The position numbers and the translations under genes were made by a program. Of a stretch of 64,000 nt of DNA, positions 24,896 through 33,138 are shown piece by piece; position 1 is the first letter of the stretch, and each line of letters starts with the position of its first letter. Source of the stretch: Kribbella sp. ALI-6-A (lineage in GTDB: Bacteria; Actinomycetota; Actinomycetes; Propionibacteriales; Kribbellaceae); NCBI RefSeq assembly GCF_001984195.1, contig NZ_MTQN01000012.1:2232001-2296000 (forward strand), read 5' to 3'. A model generated the notes under the pieces. It made no database searches. It was not told where the DNA came from and worked only from the letters and a program-made list of their open reading frames with translations.

Positions 24896-26140
24896 TCAAG
24901 ACCCGGAAAGCGGCGCCGGGTCCGGCCCCATCACGTCGTCGTCCGGGTGCCGCCCGCTCGCGATCGCCGCGTCGTGGCTCAGCGCCGCCCGCCCGCACAG
25001 TTCCAGCAGTTCCGGCTCGTTCTTCACGATCTGCTTGGCCTTCGGGCCGAGCTTGACGATGTGGTCGCGGGACTCGATCAGGCGGCGGTAGATCCGCTCG
25101 CGCTCGACCGGGTCCTTGGTGTACTCCGAGTCCAGGTACGCCGTGGCGTCGCGGCGGGCGTTGGCCATCGCGGTCTGGGTGCGGCCGCGGGTGCTGAGCA
25201 GGGACGCCAGGACGGTGACGATCAGGACGGCGAGGATGACCGTGAGTGAGAGGCCGGTGCTGATCTCGGCGACCTCGATGTGTTCGCCGCCGTTGATGAA
25301 CGGCACGTTGTTCTCGTGCAGGGCGTGCAGCACCAGCTTCACGCCGATGAAGCCGAGGATCGCGGCCAGGCCGAAGGACAGGTAGATCAGCCGGTCCAGC
25401 AGGCCGTCGAGCAGGAAGTACAGCTGGCGCAGGCCGAGCAGGCTGAACGCGGTCGCGGTGAAGACCACGAAGACGTTCTGGGTGAGGCCGAAGATCGCCG
25501 GGATCGAGTCGAGCGCGAACATCAGGTCGGTGCCGCCGATCGCGACCATCACCAGCAGCATCGGGGTCATCGCCCGGCGGCCGTCGACGACCGTGAACAG
25601 CTTGTCGCCGTCGTAGTTCTCGGTGGTCGGGAACAACCGCCGGCTCAGCCGGACCACCACGTTCTGGGCCGAGTGCGACTCCTCGGTGGACGGTCGCAGC
25701 ATGTTTCCGGCGGTGATCAGCAGCGTCAGGCCGAACAGGTAGAACACCCAGGCGAAGGTGTTGATCAGCGCCGAGCCGAGCAGGATGAACCCGGTCCGCG
25801 CGACCAGCGAGAACATGATGCCGAACAGCAGCACCTTCTGCTGGTCCTCCCGCGGTACCCGGAAGCTGGTCATGATGATCAGGAACACGAACAGGTTGTC
25901 GACCGAGAGTGCCTTCTCGGTGACGTAGCCGGCGAAGTACTCCGAGCCCATCGCCGTCCCGCCGAAGACGAGCGTGCCGACGCCGAACAGCAGCGCGAGC
26001 CCGACGTACACGCTGGACCAGATCGCGGCCTCGCGCAGCTGCGGCACGTGCGCGCGGCGGACGTGAAAGAAGTAGTCGAAGGCAAGCAGCCCCAGGATGC
26101 CGGCAATGGTCAGGACCCAGACCAGCGATGAAACCTCCAT
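24896..26140 (-). CDS. TerC-family integral membrane protein
   Basis: The product has 414 residues from the ATG at 26140, with about nine membrane helices. Family motifs include YVTEKALSVDNLFVFLIIM and GGTDLMFALDSIPAIFGLTQ, whose paired acidic residues (E/D in helices) are thought to bind metal. The soluble Arg/Lys-rich tail after ~residue 330 is longer than in plain TerC. Members export Mn2+ or help metallate exported proteins. It starts 29 bases after the XRE-cupin gene and is probably cotranscribed. Confidence 0.9.
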   Translation of the reverse strand: MEVSSLVWVLTIAGILGLLAFDYFFHVRRAHVPQLREAAIWSSVYVGLALLFGVGTLVFGGTAMGSEYFAGYVTEKALSVDNLFVFLIIMTSFRVPREDQQKVLLFGIMFSLVARTGFILLGSALINTFAWVFYLFGLTLLITAGNMLRPSTEESHSAQNVVVRLSRRLFPTTENYDGDKLFTVVDGRRAMTPMLLVMVAIGGTDLMFALDSIPAIFGLTQNVFVVFTATAFSLLGLRQLYFLLDGLLDRLIYLSFGLAAILGFIGVKLVLHALHENNVPFINGGEHIEVAEISTGLSLTVILAVLIVTVLASLLSTRGRTQTAMANARRDATAYLDSEYTKDPVERERIYRRLIESRDHIVKLGPKAKQIVKNEPELLELCGRAALSHDAAIASGRHPDDDVMGPDPAPLSGS

Positions 26141-26169
26141 GCACGTACTCAATCACGGCCGGGGCGTGC

Positions 26170-26739
26170 TCAGGAACGTGTCTTGACCAGTGCGACGACG
26201 TAACGGCAGACGGTGGTCGCGGGGTTGTGGAACGTGGTCGGCGCCGGGGCGCCGAGTTCCAGACAGTCGCCGGCGTCCAGTTCGTGCACCAGGTCGCCCT
26301 CGTGGAACCGCAGCCGGCCGGTGAGAATCCACAGCTGCTGGGTCTTGAAGATGTACGCGTCGGCCGGGTACGAGATCGACGCGCCGGGCGGGAGTTCGAC
26401 CTCGACCAGCTCGAGCGGGCTGTCGGTGGCGGGAGAGACGGCGCGGCGCCGGTAACCGGTCGCGGGATCCGTCCAGACCGGCTGGTCACCGACTCGGCGT
26501 ATGCGGCCTTCGTCGCCCTCGGCCCGCTCGGCCCGGGCGACCAGCTCCGACAACGTCATACCGAGTGCGCCGGACAGGCGCCCGAGCAGTACGGCGGTCG
26601 GCTGGGCCTCGCCGCGCTCGATCTTGCCGATCATCGCCCGGGAGACGCCGGAGCGCTCGGCCAGCGCGTTCACCGACAGGTCGCGGTCGTGCCGCGCGGC
26701 CTGCAGGGTCGCGGCGAGCGAGGCGGAGAGCTGATCCAT
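26170..26739 (-). CDS. XRE-type HTH regulator with C-terminal cupin domain
   Basis: The product has 189 residues. Residues ~8-65 are a Cro/CI-type HTH (SVNALAERSGVSRAMIGKIE and RGEAQPTAVLLGRLSGALG). Residues ~100-185 are a cupin barrel (LELVEVELPPGASISYPADA and QQLWILTGRLRFHEGDLVHE), which probably binds a small ligand. The ATG at 26739 lies 7 bases after TATAGT on the minus strand, so the mRNA is probably leaderless. It is divergent from the acetyltransferase at 26779 across only 39 bases, so one bound dimer could control both genes. Confidence 0.88.
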   Translation of the reverse strand: MDQLSASLAATLQAARHDRDLSVNALAERSGVSRAMIGKIERGEAQPTAVLLGRLSGALGMTLSELVARAERAEGDEGRIRRVGDQPVWTDPATGYRRRAVSPATDSPLELVEVELPPGASISYPADAYIFKTQQLWILTGRLRFHEGDLVHELDAGDCLELGAPAPTTFHNPATTVCRYVVALVKTRS

Positions 26740-26778
26740 GCTTGCCACTATAGCGGCTAGTATGGCTACTATGATGAC
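26740..26778. promoter_or_regulatory. Compact divergent promoter giving two leaderless mRNAs
   Basis: On the minus strand TATAGT (26752-26747) ends 7 bases before the XRE-cupin ATG. On the plus strand TACTAT (26767-26772) ends 6 bases before the acetyltransferase ATG. Neither start has an SD. A repeated GGCTA (26755-26759 and 26764-26768) lies between and is a candidate operator for the XRE protein. Confidence 0.55.
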
Positions 26779-27318
26779 ATGTCGTTGACTGAGCAGCGGG
26801 TGATCCGGGACGCCGTCGCCGAGGCGGATGCGGCCGCCTGCGCGGCGATCTACGCGCCGTACGTGCGGGACACCGCGATCACCTTCGAGGTGGAGCCGCC
26901 GACGGTCGAAGCGATGGCCGAGCGGATCCGGTCCGCGCAGCGCAGGCACGCCTGGCTGGTGCTGGAGGACGCCGGCCGGATCGTCGGCTACGCGTACGCC
27001 GGGCCGATGAAAGAGCGGGCGGCGTACCGGTGGTCGTGCGAGGTGAGCATCTACCTGGAGTTCGGGCGGCGGCGTACCGGGGGAGGGCGCGCGCTGTACG
27101 AGGCGCTGTTCGACCGGCTGATCGACCGTGGCTTCCGGACCGCGATCGCCGGGATGACCCTGCCGAACGACGCCAGCGTCGGCCTGCACGCCGCCCTCGG
27201 CTTCGAACCGGTCGGCACCTATCGCCGGATCGGCTGGAAGAACAACGCCTGGCACGACGTCGCCTGGGCGCAGCGATCCCTTGCCACCGGCGACGATCCG
27301 CCCGAGGAAACCTGCTAG
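26779..27318 (+). CDS. GNAT acetyltransferase, phosphinothricin-acetyltransferase (PAT) like
   Basis: The product has 179 residues. It follows the PAT/Bar pattern: IRDAVAEADAAACAAIYAPY at the start, a TAITFEVEPP strand, VGYAYAGPMKERAAYRWSCE, the acetyl-CoA loop with YLEFGRRRTGGGRALYEAL, and the end NDASVGLHAALGFEPVGTYR then RIGWKNNAWHDV. Such enzymes N-acetylate glufosinate-like amino acids or methionine sulfoximine, so the natural substrate may be an amino-acid analogue. Its stop overlaps the stop of the convergent VanY gene by 1 base or more. Confidence 0.88.
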   Translation: MSLTEQRVIRDAVAEADAAACAAIYAPYVRDTAITFEVEPPTVEAMAERIRSAQRRHAWLVLEDAGRIVGYAYAGPMKERAAYRWSCEVSIYLEFGRRRTGGGRALYEALFDRLIDRGFRTAIAGMTLPNDASVGLHAALGFEPVGTYRRIGWKNNAWHDVAWAQRSLATGDDPPEETC

Positions 27319-27932
27319 CTGTTCGCCGAGGCCTTGAGCGCCGGGCAGTCTTCGCCCGGCTTCACGATCAGCTCGAAGTGCCACATCTCGTTCGACAGTG
27401 TCTGGCACAGGCCGAAGCGGGAGCCCTTGCGGATCAGCCAGTCGTCTGCGTCGGTCGGACCGATGTCGACGGCGTTCCCGGTGACGTGGTGCGACTCCTC
27501 CGGCGTCGAGACGAACTCCCGCGCCTTCGCCAGGCTGCCGTACCTCTTGATGCCGTCCTCCAGCAGTTGCCGTTGGTAGGCCTTGCTGCGCCAACCGGTG
27601 GTCACGTGCATCTTGATGCCTTGGGCCTCCATCGCCTTCGCCGCCTGCTGGACGGCCTTCAGCAGCGCCGGGTCGAGTTTCGCGATCCCGGGCAGCGAGG
27701 TGTCGAACGGCGACGCGTTGTCCGGCAGTACGCCGTCCGCGACGCCGGCCAGGCCGTCGTGGTCGTCCGCCGTACCGGAGGTGCTGGAGACGGGAGTCGA
27801 GTCCTGTCGGTCGTTCAGCGCACCGCACGCCGCCACGGTGAACGCGACGACGGCGACCAGCGCGGCGAGCGCGGTGACCACCGTCAACCGGCGCTCTTTC
27901 TTGCGGGCGGCAACAAGTTCGTCTGCGCTCAT
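27315..27932 (-). CDS. D-Ala-D-Ala carboxypeptidase-like lipoprotein (VanY, M15B)
   Basis: The product has 205 residues. The N-terminus is cytoplasmic and Lys/Arg-rich, then a hydrophobic helix ends in FTVAACG, a possible lipobox at Cys36. The zinc peptidase domain has GWRSKAYQRQLLEDG, the ligands SHHVTGNAVDIG (His and Asp) and the catalytic/ligand EMWHFE. It should trim the terminal D-Ala of peptidoglycan stems outside the membrane. It is convergent with the acetyltransferase and divergent from the two-component system at 28021. Confidence 0.85.
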   Translation of the reverse strand: MSADELVAARKKERRLTVVTALAALVAVVAFTVAACGALNDRQDSTPVSSTSGTADDHDGLAGVADGVLPDNASPFDTSLPGIAKLDPALLKAVQQAAKAMEAQGIKMHVTTGWRSKAYQRQLLEDGIKRYGSLAKAREFVSTPEESHHVTGNAVDIGPTDADDWLIRKGSRFGLCQTLSNEMWHFELIVKPGEDCPALKASANS

Positions 27933-28020
27933 GGCCCCCAGTCCACCGGGGCGCGTGTTGCCGTGGCGTCACTGTTTTTGCTTACGTTGTCGATATCCGC
28001 CGTCTGCTTCAATGGACGGT

Positions 28021-28683
28021 ATGCGGGTGCTGGTCGTGGAGGACGAGGTCTATCTCGCCGAGGCGATCCGGGCCGGCCTGCGGCTGGAGGCCATCGCGGC
28101 GGACCTTGCGTTCGACGGCGACACGGCGCTGGAGTCGGTGAGTGTGAACGCCTACGACGTGGTGGTGCTGGACCGCGACATCCCGGGCCCGAACGGCGAC
28201 GAGGTCTGCCGCCGGATCGTCGCGCAGGGTCTGCCGTGCCGGATCCTGATGCTGACCGCGGCCGGAGACCTCGACGACAAGGTCGCGGGATTCGAGATCG
28301 GTGCCGACGACTACCTGACCAAACCGTTCGAGCTACGCGAGCTGGTCGTCCGGTTGCGCGCGCTGGCCCGGCGCCCGGCCGAGTCGACGCCCACGGTCCT
28401 GGAGTACGCCGGGGTGCGGCTCGACCCCTTCCGCCGTGAGGTGTACCGGTTCGGCCGGTACGTGAAGCTGACCCGCAAACAGTTCTCGGTGCTGGAGATC
28501 CTGGTGGCCGCGCGAGGTGGCGTGATCAGCGCGGAAACCCTGCTGGAGAAGGCCTGGGACGAAAACGCCGACCCGTTCAGCAACTCGGTCCGGATCACCA
28601 TCTCCGCCCTGCGCAAGCGCCTCGGCGATCCCTGGGTCATCCACACCGTGCCAGGCGTCGGCTACCGCATCGGCGAACCATGA
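28021..28683 (+). CDS. OmpR-family response regulator
   Basis: The product has 220 residues from the ATG at 28021 (an ATG 9 bases earlier is also possible). Receiver: acidic pair VVEDE, phospho-acceptor Asp51 in VVVLDRDIPGPNG, Thr in MLTAAGD and Lys in YLTKPFELREL. Winged HTH: KLTRKQFSVLEILVAARGGV, VRITISALRKRLGDP then HTVPGVGYRIG. It binds DNA as a phosphorylated dimer. Its stop overlaps the start of the kinase gene (ATGA, 28680-28683), so the two form an operon. VanY-type genes nearby suggest an envelope signal. Confidence 0.93.
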   Translation: MRVLVVEDEVYLAEAIRAGLRLEAIAADLAFDGDTALESVSVNAYDVVVLDRDIPGPNGDEVCRRIVAQGLPCRILMLTAAGDLDDKVAGFEIGADDYLTKPFELRELVVRLRALARRPAESTPTVLEYAGVRLDPFRREVYRFGRYVKLTRKQFSVLEILVAARGGVISAETLLEKAWDENADPFSNSVRITISALRKRLGDPWVIHTVPGVGYRIGEP

Positions 28684-29774
28684 GTACGCCGGCCCCCCTG
28701 GTCGCCTGGCGGCCGCGACTGACCGTTCGGCTGCGGATGACCCTGAGCTACGCCGGCCTCCTGGTCATCGCCGGTGCGGTGGTGGCAGCGGTCATCTACG
28801 GCGTGATGCGCTACGTCCCGAACTACCCGCTGACCGCCGCCAACCCGCGCGACCAGACCCCGGTCCCGACCCGCGGCGAACTGCTCGACACGATCGTCAC
28901 GCTGTCGGCGTACGCGCTGGTGTTCCTCGCGATCGTCGGCATGGCCGGCGGCTGGTACCTGGCCGGCCGGATGCTGCGCCCGCTGCAGGAGATCACCCTG
29001 GCCGCGCGCCGGGCCGCGGAGGGCTCGCTCGACCACCGGATCGGGCTGACCGGGATCAAGGACGAGTTCACCGACCTGTCCGACACCTTCGACGAGATGC
29101 TCGACCGGTTGCAGCGCTCGTTCGAGCAGTACCGGCGGTTCGCGGCGAACGCCTCCCACGAGCTGCGCACCCCGCATGCGGTGATGAAAACGATGCTGGA
29201 GGTCGCGATCGCGGACCCTGAGCACCAGGACGTGCGCGAGCTGGCCCGGCGCCTGCAGGAGACCAACCAGCGGGGCATCGACCTGGTCGAGGCGCTGCTC
29301 ACCCTCGCCTCGGTGGACAACCGCGCCGTCGAGCTGGACCCGCTCGACCTGGCCACGACGGCCCGGCGAGCGGTCGACGAGCTGCGCGCCGAGGCGACGT
29401 CCGCGGGCATCACCGTGACGGCGGACCTCGAAGAAACCCTTGTCATGGGCAACGAAGTGCTGGTGCACCAGCTGGTCACCAATCTCGGCCAGAACGGAAT
29501 CCGGCACAACACCGGCCCGGGCGGAACGCTGTCCATCAGCACGCGCGACCACCGGCTCGTCGTCACCAACACCGGTCCCGTCGTCACTCCGCAGCAGGCC
29601 GGCACGCTGACCGAGCCCTTCGCCAAGACCACCGGCCGCCATACCGGAAGCCACGGCCTCGGCCTCGCCCTGGTCGACCGGATCGTCGCGACGCATCACG
29701 GCCGGCTCACTCTCACGCCCAACCCGGCCGGTGGCCTCACCGTCATCGCCGAGCTCCCGGCGGCAAATCTGTAG
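28680..29774 (+). CDS. Sensor histidine kinase
   Basis: The product has 364 residues. Two membrane helices (~22-45 and ~73-97) flank a very short outside loop of ~28 residues. A HAMP domain follows (~100-150), then the H-box NASHELRTPHAVMK with His160. The N-box is LVTNLGQNGIRHN, and the ATP lid has VVTNTGPVV in place of the usual D-x-G, then GSHGLGLALV. The small sensor loop suggests it detects something at the membrane, as in the VanS/CseC-like group. It phosphorylates the upstream response regulator. Confidence 0.92.
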   Translation: MSTPAPLVAWRPRLTVRLRMTLSYAGLLVIAGAVVAAVIYGVMRYVPNYPLTAANPRDQTPVPTRGELLDTIVTLSAYALVFLAIVGMAGGWYLAGRMLRPLQEITLAARRAAEGSLDHRIGLTGIKDEFTDLSDTFDEMLDRLQRSFEQYRRFAANASHELRTPHAVMKTMLEVAIADPEHQDVRELARRLQETNQRGIDLVEALLTLASVDNRAVELDPLDLATTARRAVDELRAEATSAGITVTADLEETLVMGNEVLVHQLVTNLGQNGIRHNTGPGGTLSISTRDHRLVVTNTGPVVTPQQAGTLTEPFAKTTGRHTGSHGLGLALVDRIVATHHGRLTLTPNPAGGLTVIAELPAANL

Positions 29775-29807
29775 CTGGTGACCTGACGGCAGGGTGAAGA
29801 TGGAGAG

Positions 29808-30302
29808 GTGAGTGACAACACCGTGACCGTCCGCCGCGCGGTCGCCGCCGACGAAGCCGCCCTGCTCGAGATCGAGCTGACCGCCTGGGACGCCACCTCC
29901 GGCTTTCCCTCGCTCACCGCGGGGGACCGTACGACGTTCTTCGCCGAGCGCTACGGCCCGGACGCGTTCCTGGTGGCCGAGCTCGCCGGACGGCTGGTCG
30001 GCTACATCCGGCTGCAGGACAAGTACCCGTTTCCCGAAGGCGCCGGCGTGCTGTCGATCAACGGCCTCGCGGTCGCGCCGGAGGCGCGCGGCCAGGGCAT
30101 CGGGTCGGTGCTGATGGACGCCGTCACCGCCGAAGCGAAACGCCGTGGCGCTCGTAAGATCACCCTGCACGTGCACGGTGTGAACACCGTCGCACGGCGG
30201 CTCTACGAGCGCCACGGCTATGTCGTCGAAGGAACCCACCCACGAGAGTTCCTGATCGACGGCCAGTACGTCGACGCGGTCGACCTGGCCTTGTTTCTTT
30301 GA
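29808..30302 (+). CDS. GNAT N-acetyltransferase
   Basis: The product has 164 residues starting with a GTG at 29808, preceded by GGAGAG. The GNAT core is SINGLAVAPEARGQGIGSVL then MDAVTAEAKRRGARKITLHV, ending ARRLYERHGYVVEGT. It resembles ribosomal-protein or small-amine acetyltransferases; the substrate cannot be named. It lies 33 bases after the kinase gene and could be read through from the two-component operon. Confidence 0.85.
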   Translation: MSDNTVTVRRAVAADEAALLEIELTAWDATSGFPSLTAGDRTTFFAERYGPDAFLVAELAGRLVGYIRLQDKYPFPEGAGVLSINGLAVAPEARGQGIGSVLMDAVTAEAKRRGARKITLHVHGVNTVARRLYERHGYVVEGTHPREFLIDGQYVDAVDLALFL

Positions 30303-30309
30303 GCTTTCC

Positions 30310-31275
30310 CTACGGGTTGACCCCGTGGTCGCGCAGCCACGGCTCCGGGTTGATCTGGTCGGAGCCGCCGAGCAGCACCTCGAAGTGCACGTGCGGACCG
30401 GTCGTGTTGCCGGACATCCCGATCGAGCCGATCTGCGTCCCGGCGTTCACCCGGTCGCCGACACTCACGGTGAACTGCGACATGTGCCCGTACGACGTGA
30501 CCGTGCCGTCGGCGTGCCGGACCTTCACCTGACGCCCGTAGGCGCCGGCGAACTCCGCCTGGACGACCTCGCCGGACAGGACCGAGCGGACCGGCGTACC
30601 GATCGGGGCGGCGAAGTCGAGACCGGTGTGGTTGCTGGCCCAGCGGCTGCCGCCCTGACCGAAACGTGCGGTCAGGCGGTACCCGGTGGTCGGCAGTGAG
30701 ACCCGCTGCGCGGCGGCGGCCCGCTCCTTCGCCTCGGCCCGCTCTGCGGCGGCGGCCTTGGCGGCAGCGGCGGCCTTCGCGGCAGTCGCGGCCTTCGCGG
30801 CGGCGGCTGCCTTGGCTGCGGCGGCGGCCTTCTTCTGAGCGGCTGCCTTGGCAGCGGCCAGAGCGGCGGCACGCTTCTGGGTGAGCGTCGCGTTCGCGGC
30901 CAGCTGGGCGGCGCGGGCCTTGGCGACCTGAGCGGCCTTCGCCTTGGCGGCGGCCTGCTGGGTCGCGGACAGCGACAGCTCGAAGCGGGACATGTTGCGG
31001 GAAGCGAGGTCACGCCGGTCGACGCGGGCGGTGGTCAGTGCCTCGGCCTGAGCTGCGCTCAGGGAGGTTCCGGCCGAGGCCTGGGTGGACGGGGCGGCGG
31101 CGAGGCCTGCGGCGGTCGTACCGGCTGCGGCGGCCAGGGCTGCCGTCAGGCCGACCAGGTGCATGCCACGGGCCGGACTTCGCCGGGTGGAACGGTGCTT
31201 GGCCACCCGACGGGGAGCAGCCAGGCGACGAGGTGCCGGCCGTTCTGCTTCCGGCACGTCATGGTGAGGGGACAC
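30310..31275 (-). CDS. M23 (LytM) zinc endopeptidase, secreted cell-wall hydrolase
   Basis: I start at the GTG at 31275 (GGAAGG 9 bases upstream; 321 residues); an ATG at 31335 would add 20 residues. A basic N-terminus precedes a signal or anchor helix (HLVGLTAALAAAAGTTAAGL). Next is a long Ala/Lys coiled coil (~residues 90-205, with many AAAAKAA runs), then the LytM domain. Zn ligands are in NHTGLDFAAPIGTPV (His, Asp), the catalytic His in YGHMSQF and the HxH in GPHVHFEV. It should cut peptidoglycan cross-links. All ligands are present, so an active enzyme is likely. Confidence 0.88.
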   Translation of the reverse strand: MSPHHDVPEAERPAPRRLAAPRRVAKHRSTRRSPARGMHLVGLTAALAAAAGTTAAGLAAAPSTQASAGTSLSAAQAEALTTARVDRRDLASRNMSRFELSLSATQQAAAKAKAAQVAKARAAQLAANATLTQKRAAALAAAKAAAQKKAAAAAKAAAAAKAATAAKAAAAAKAAAAERAEAKERAAAAQRVSLPTTGYRLTARFGQGGSRWASNHTGLDFAAPIGTPVRSVLSGEVVQAEFAGAYGRQVKVRHADGTVTSYGHMSQFTVSVGDRVNAGTQIGSIGMSGNTTGPHVHFEVLLGGSDQINPEPWLRDHGVNP

Positions 31276-31685
31276 GGGGAGGGGCCTTCCAAGTCGAGTC
31301 GCCGCCACGGAATCCCGCAGCGGCCCATCGACCATAACGACGAGATCACGGCGGGCTCAAACGCGGACCGCGACCAGAACGCCGAAAACGGCTACGGACA
31401 GTGAATCTGATCTGCCGGACTGTCGCCGCCGAGCGGGCCGGTGACCCGTGAGTAGTTGAAAATCGGAGTGACCGGTATCACGCGCGTCTTGGCGCATACC
31501 TGCCCTCCGGACCGGCTATAAGGGCGCCGGCGAGGCGTCGAGGTGCCGCGGATCCGGACCCGAAAATGGTCAAAAGCACTGCCCGGGAGCCGGTATGATT
31601 CTCTGGTCGGACAGAGGGGGCAGCACAGCTTCGAACCTCGATTTCACATCGAGGCCCGGGACCGTGTAATCTCTCTCCTCGGCCC
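31276..31685. other. 410-bp gap between the M23 gene and tRNA-Thr
   Basis: No ORF is convincing. It must contain the M23 promoter (minus) and the tRNA promoter (plus; TATGAT at 31594-31599). I looked for the conserved parts of the c-di-AMP (ydaO) riboswitch that often precedes actinobacterial cell-wall hydrolases and did not find them. Confidence 0.5.
31594..31599 (+). promoter_or_regulatory. -10 element of the tRNA-Thr/tRNA-Met/rpmG unit
   Basis: TATGAT is close to consensus and lies 87 bases before tRNA-Thr. The -35 is weak (GTCAAA at 31569-31574, 19 bases away). Confidence 0.4.
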
Positions 31686-31758
31686 GCCCCTTTAGCTCAG
31701 TCGGCAGAGCGTCTCCATGGTAAGGAGAAGGTCTACGGTTCGATTCCGTAAAGGGGCT
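31686..31758 (+). tRNA. tRNA-Thr (anticodon GGT)
   Basis: The acceptor GCCCCTT pairs with AAGGGGC (31751-31757), discriminator T. The anticodon stem TCTCC/GGAGA holds loop ATGGTAA, giving GGT. The T-arm is TACGG TTCGATT CCGTA. CCA is not encoded. Confidence 0.96.
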
Positions 31759-31808
31759 CTGAGAATCGCTGTCCCGCCCGGTCCGCCGGGTGGGGTGACG
31801 GACTCTCT

Positions 31809-31882
31809 GGCGGGGTAGCTCAGGTGGTTAGAGCACACGGCTCATAATCGTGGTGTCGCGGGTTCGACTCCCGCCCCCGCTA
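31809..31882 (+). tRNA. tRNA-Met, elongator (anticodon CAT)
   Basis: The acceptor GGCGGGG pairs with CCCCGCT (31875-31881), with discriminator A at 31882. The anticodon stem CACGG/TCGTG holds loop CTCATAA, giving CAT. The first acceptor pair is paired (G-U), unlike the initiator tRNA, so this is the elongator. It is 50 bases after tRNA-Thr and 64 before rpmG, a conserved actinobacterial order. Confidence 0.96.
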
Positions 31883-31946
31883 CCCACCAAACGGCAATGA
31901 GTGAGCGTGCGTCGGTGACGCGTGTTCCTGAGAAGAAGAGGCAGCA

Positions 31947-32114
31947 GTGGCCAAGTCAACGGACATCCGCCCGAAGATCACGCTGGCGTGCACCGTCTGC
32001 AAAGAGCGCAACTACATCACCAAGAAGAACCGGCGCAACGACCCGGATCGCCTGGAGATGAAGAAGTACTGCGCTCGTTGCAACGACCACACCGACCACC
32101 GCGAGACCCGCTGA
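31947..32114 (+). CDS. rpmG: Ribosomal protein L33, zinc-binding form
   Basis: The product is 55 residues, starting with a GTG at 31947 (AAGAGG 5-10 bases upstream). It reads MAKSTDIRPKITLACTVCKE... and has the two CxxC zinc pairs Cys15/Cys18 and Cys42/Cys45, so it is the C+ paralog used when zinc is sufficient. It is part of the large 50S subunit near the E site. It follows tRNA-Thr and tRNA-Met and is ended by a clear hairpin. Confidence 0.95.
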   Translation: MAKSTDIRPKITLACTVCKERNYITKKNRRNDPDRLEMKKYCARCNDHTDHRETR

Positions 32115-32135
32115 CCTTCAGCAGACTTCGCGTCA

Positions 32136-32165
32136 GGGCCGCTCTGTTCACCGGAGCGGCCCTTT
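32136..32165 (+). terminator. Intrinsic terminator after rpmG
   Basis: GGGCCGCTC (32136-32144) pairs perfectly with GAGCGGCCC (32154-32162) over a 9-base loop, followed by TTT. Confidence 0.85.
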
Positions 32166-32204
32166 CGCTGTGCCCGAAAACCCGACCCGGACCAGCGCCC
32201 CGGG

Positions 32205-32957
32205 CTACTGCAGCCCGCCCCCGCTGATCAGCAGGGTCTGCCCGCTGACCCAGTGCGCCAGCGGACCCGCGAAGTACTCGGCCGCGTCGGCGACGTCTTC
32301 GATCCGGCCCATCCGGCCGTCGATCGGGCGCGGGATCATGGTCCGGATCGGATCGTCGTGGGCCGGGGTCTCGGTGAAGACGCCGGCGCCCTCGATCACC
32401 GTCGGCAGGATCGTGTTCACCGTCACACCCCGGTGACCCACCTCGAGCGCGAGCACCTCGACCGCGTAGCGCAGCGGCATCTTGCTCGCGCCGTACAGGC
32501 CGACGCCGGACAACGGCCGGGCCGTCGTACTGGAGCCGACGCAGATGATCCGGCCCTGGTCGGCGACGTAGCGGGCCGCCTTCTGCAGGGTGAAGAACGT
32601 GCCCTTGGCGTTGATCGCGAACAACTGGTCGAACTGCTGCTCGGTCGCCTCGAGGATCGGCTGGTCGACGAGCTCGATCCCGGCGTTGGCCACGACGATG
32701 TCGAGCCGGCCGAAGGTGCGCAGACCTTCGGTGAAGACGTTCTCCAGCGCGTCCAGGTCGGAGACGTCGCCCTGGACGGCGATCGCGTCCGAGCCGAGGT
32801 CGCGGATCTCCTGGGCGGTGCGTTCGGCGCCGTCCTTGTTGCCCGCGTAGTTGAGCACCACGCGCGCGCCGAGCGCGGCGTACCGCAGGGCGATACCGCG
32901 GCCGATACCGCGGGCCGAGCCGGTGATGAGGGCGACCTTGCCGGTCAGATCTGTCAT
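32205..32957 (-). CDS. Short-chain dehydrogenase/reductase (SDR)
   Basis: The product has 250 residues from the ATG at 32957. The cofactor motif is TGSARGIG with NADP/NAD-type VVLNYAGN, and NAGIEL replaces the usual NNAG. The catalytic set is Ser in CVGSSTTARPL and Tyr-x-x-x-Lys in LYGASK. The C-terminal WVSGQTLLISGGGLQ is typical. Classical SDR oxidoreductase of unknown substrate. A longer reading to 33281 lacks support. It is divergent from the PhyH dioxygenase. Confidence 0.9.
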   Translation of the reverse strand: MTDLTGKVALITGSARGIGRGIALRYAALGARVVLNYAGNKDGAERTAQEIRDLGSDAIAVQGDVSDLDALENVFTEGLRTFGRLDIVVANAGIELVDQPILEATEQQFDQLFAINAKGTFFTLQKAARYVADQGRIICVGSSTTARPLSGVGLYGASKMPLRYAVEVLALEVGHRGVTVNTILPTVIEGAGVFTETPAHDDPIRTMIPRPIDGRMGRIEDVADAAEYFAGPLAHWVSGQTLLISGGGLQ

Positions 32958-33138
32958 GACTGTTCCTTTGCTCCTTGGGGGATCTACTCCCAGGAGTACG
33001 CGGACGGTGGCGCGGTAACCACGGTCGGTCGAGCAGGGGCTCGGCAGGACGTGGGCGGACGAAATCGACCGGGCACAAGGCATTGCATCGTTGTAGAGGT
33101 GGCGGTCAGACTGGCGCCGAGGAACCAGGGAGGTCTCG

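Noticed and set aside
26141..26169. yybP-ykoY manganese riboswitch before terC
   Set aside because: Only 29 bases separate terC from the upstream gene, too few for this riboswitch.
31276..31685. c-di-AMP riboswitch before the M23 gene
   Set aside because: Conserved ydaO-type segments were not found on the minus strand of this gap.
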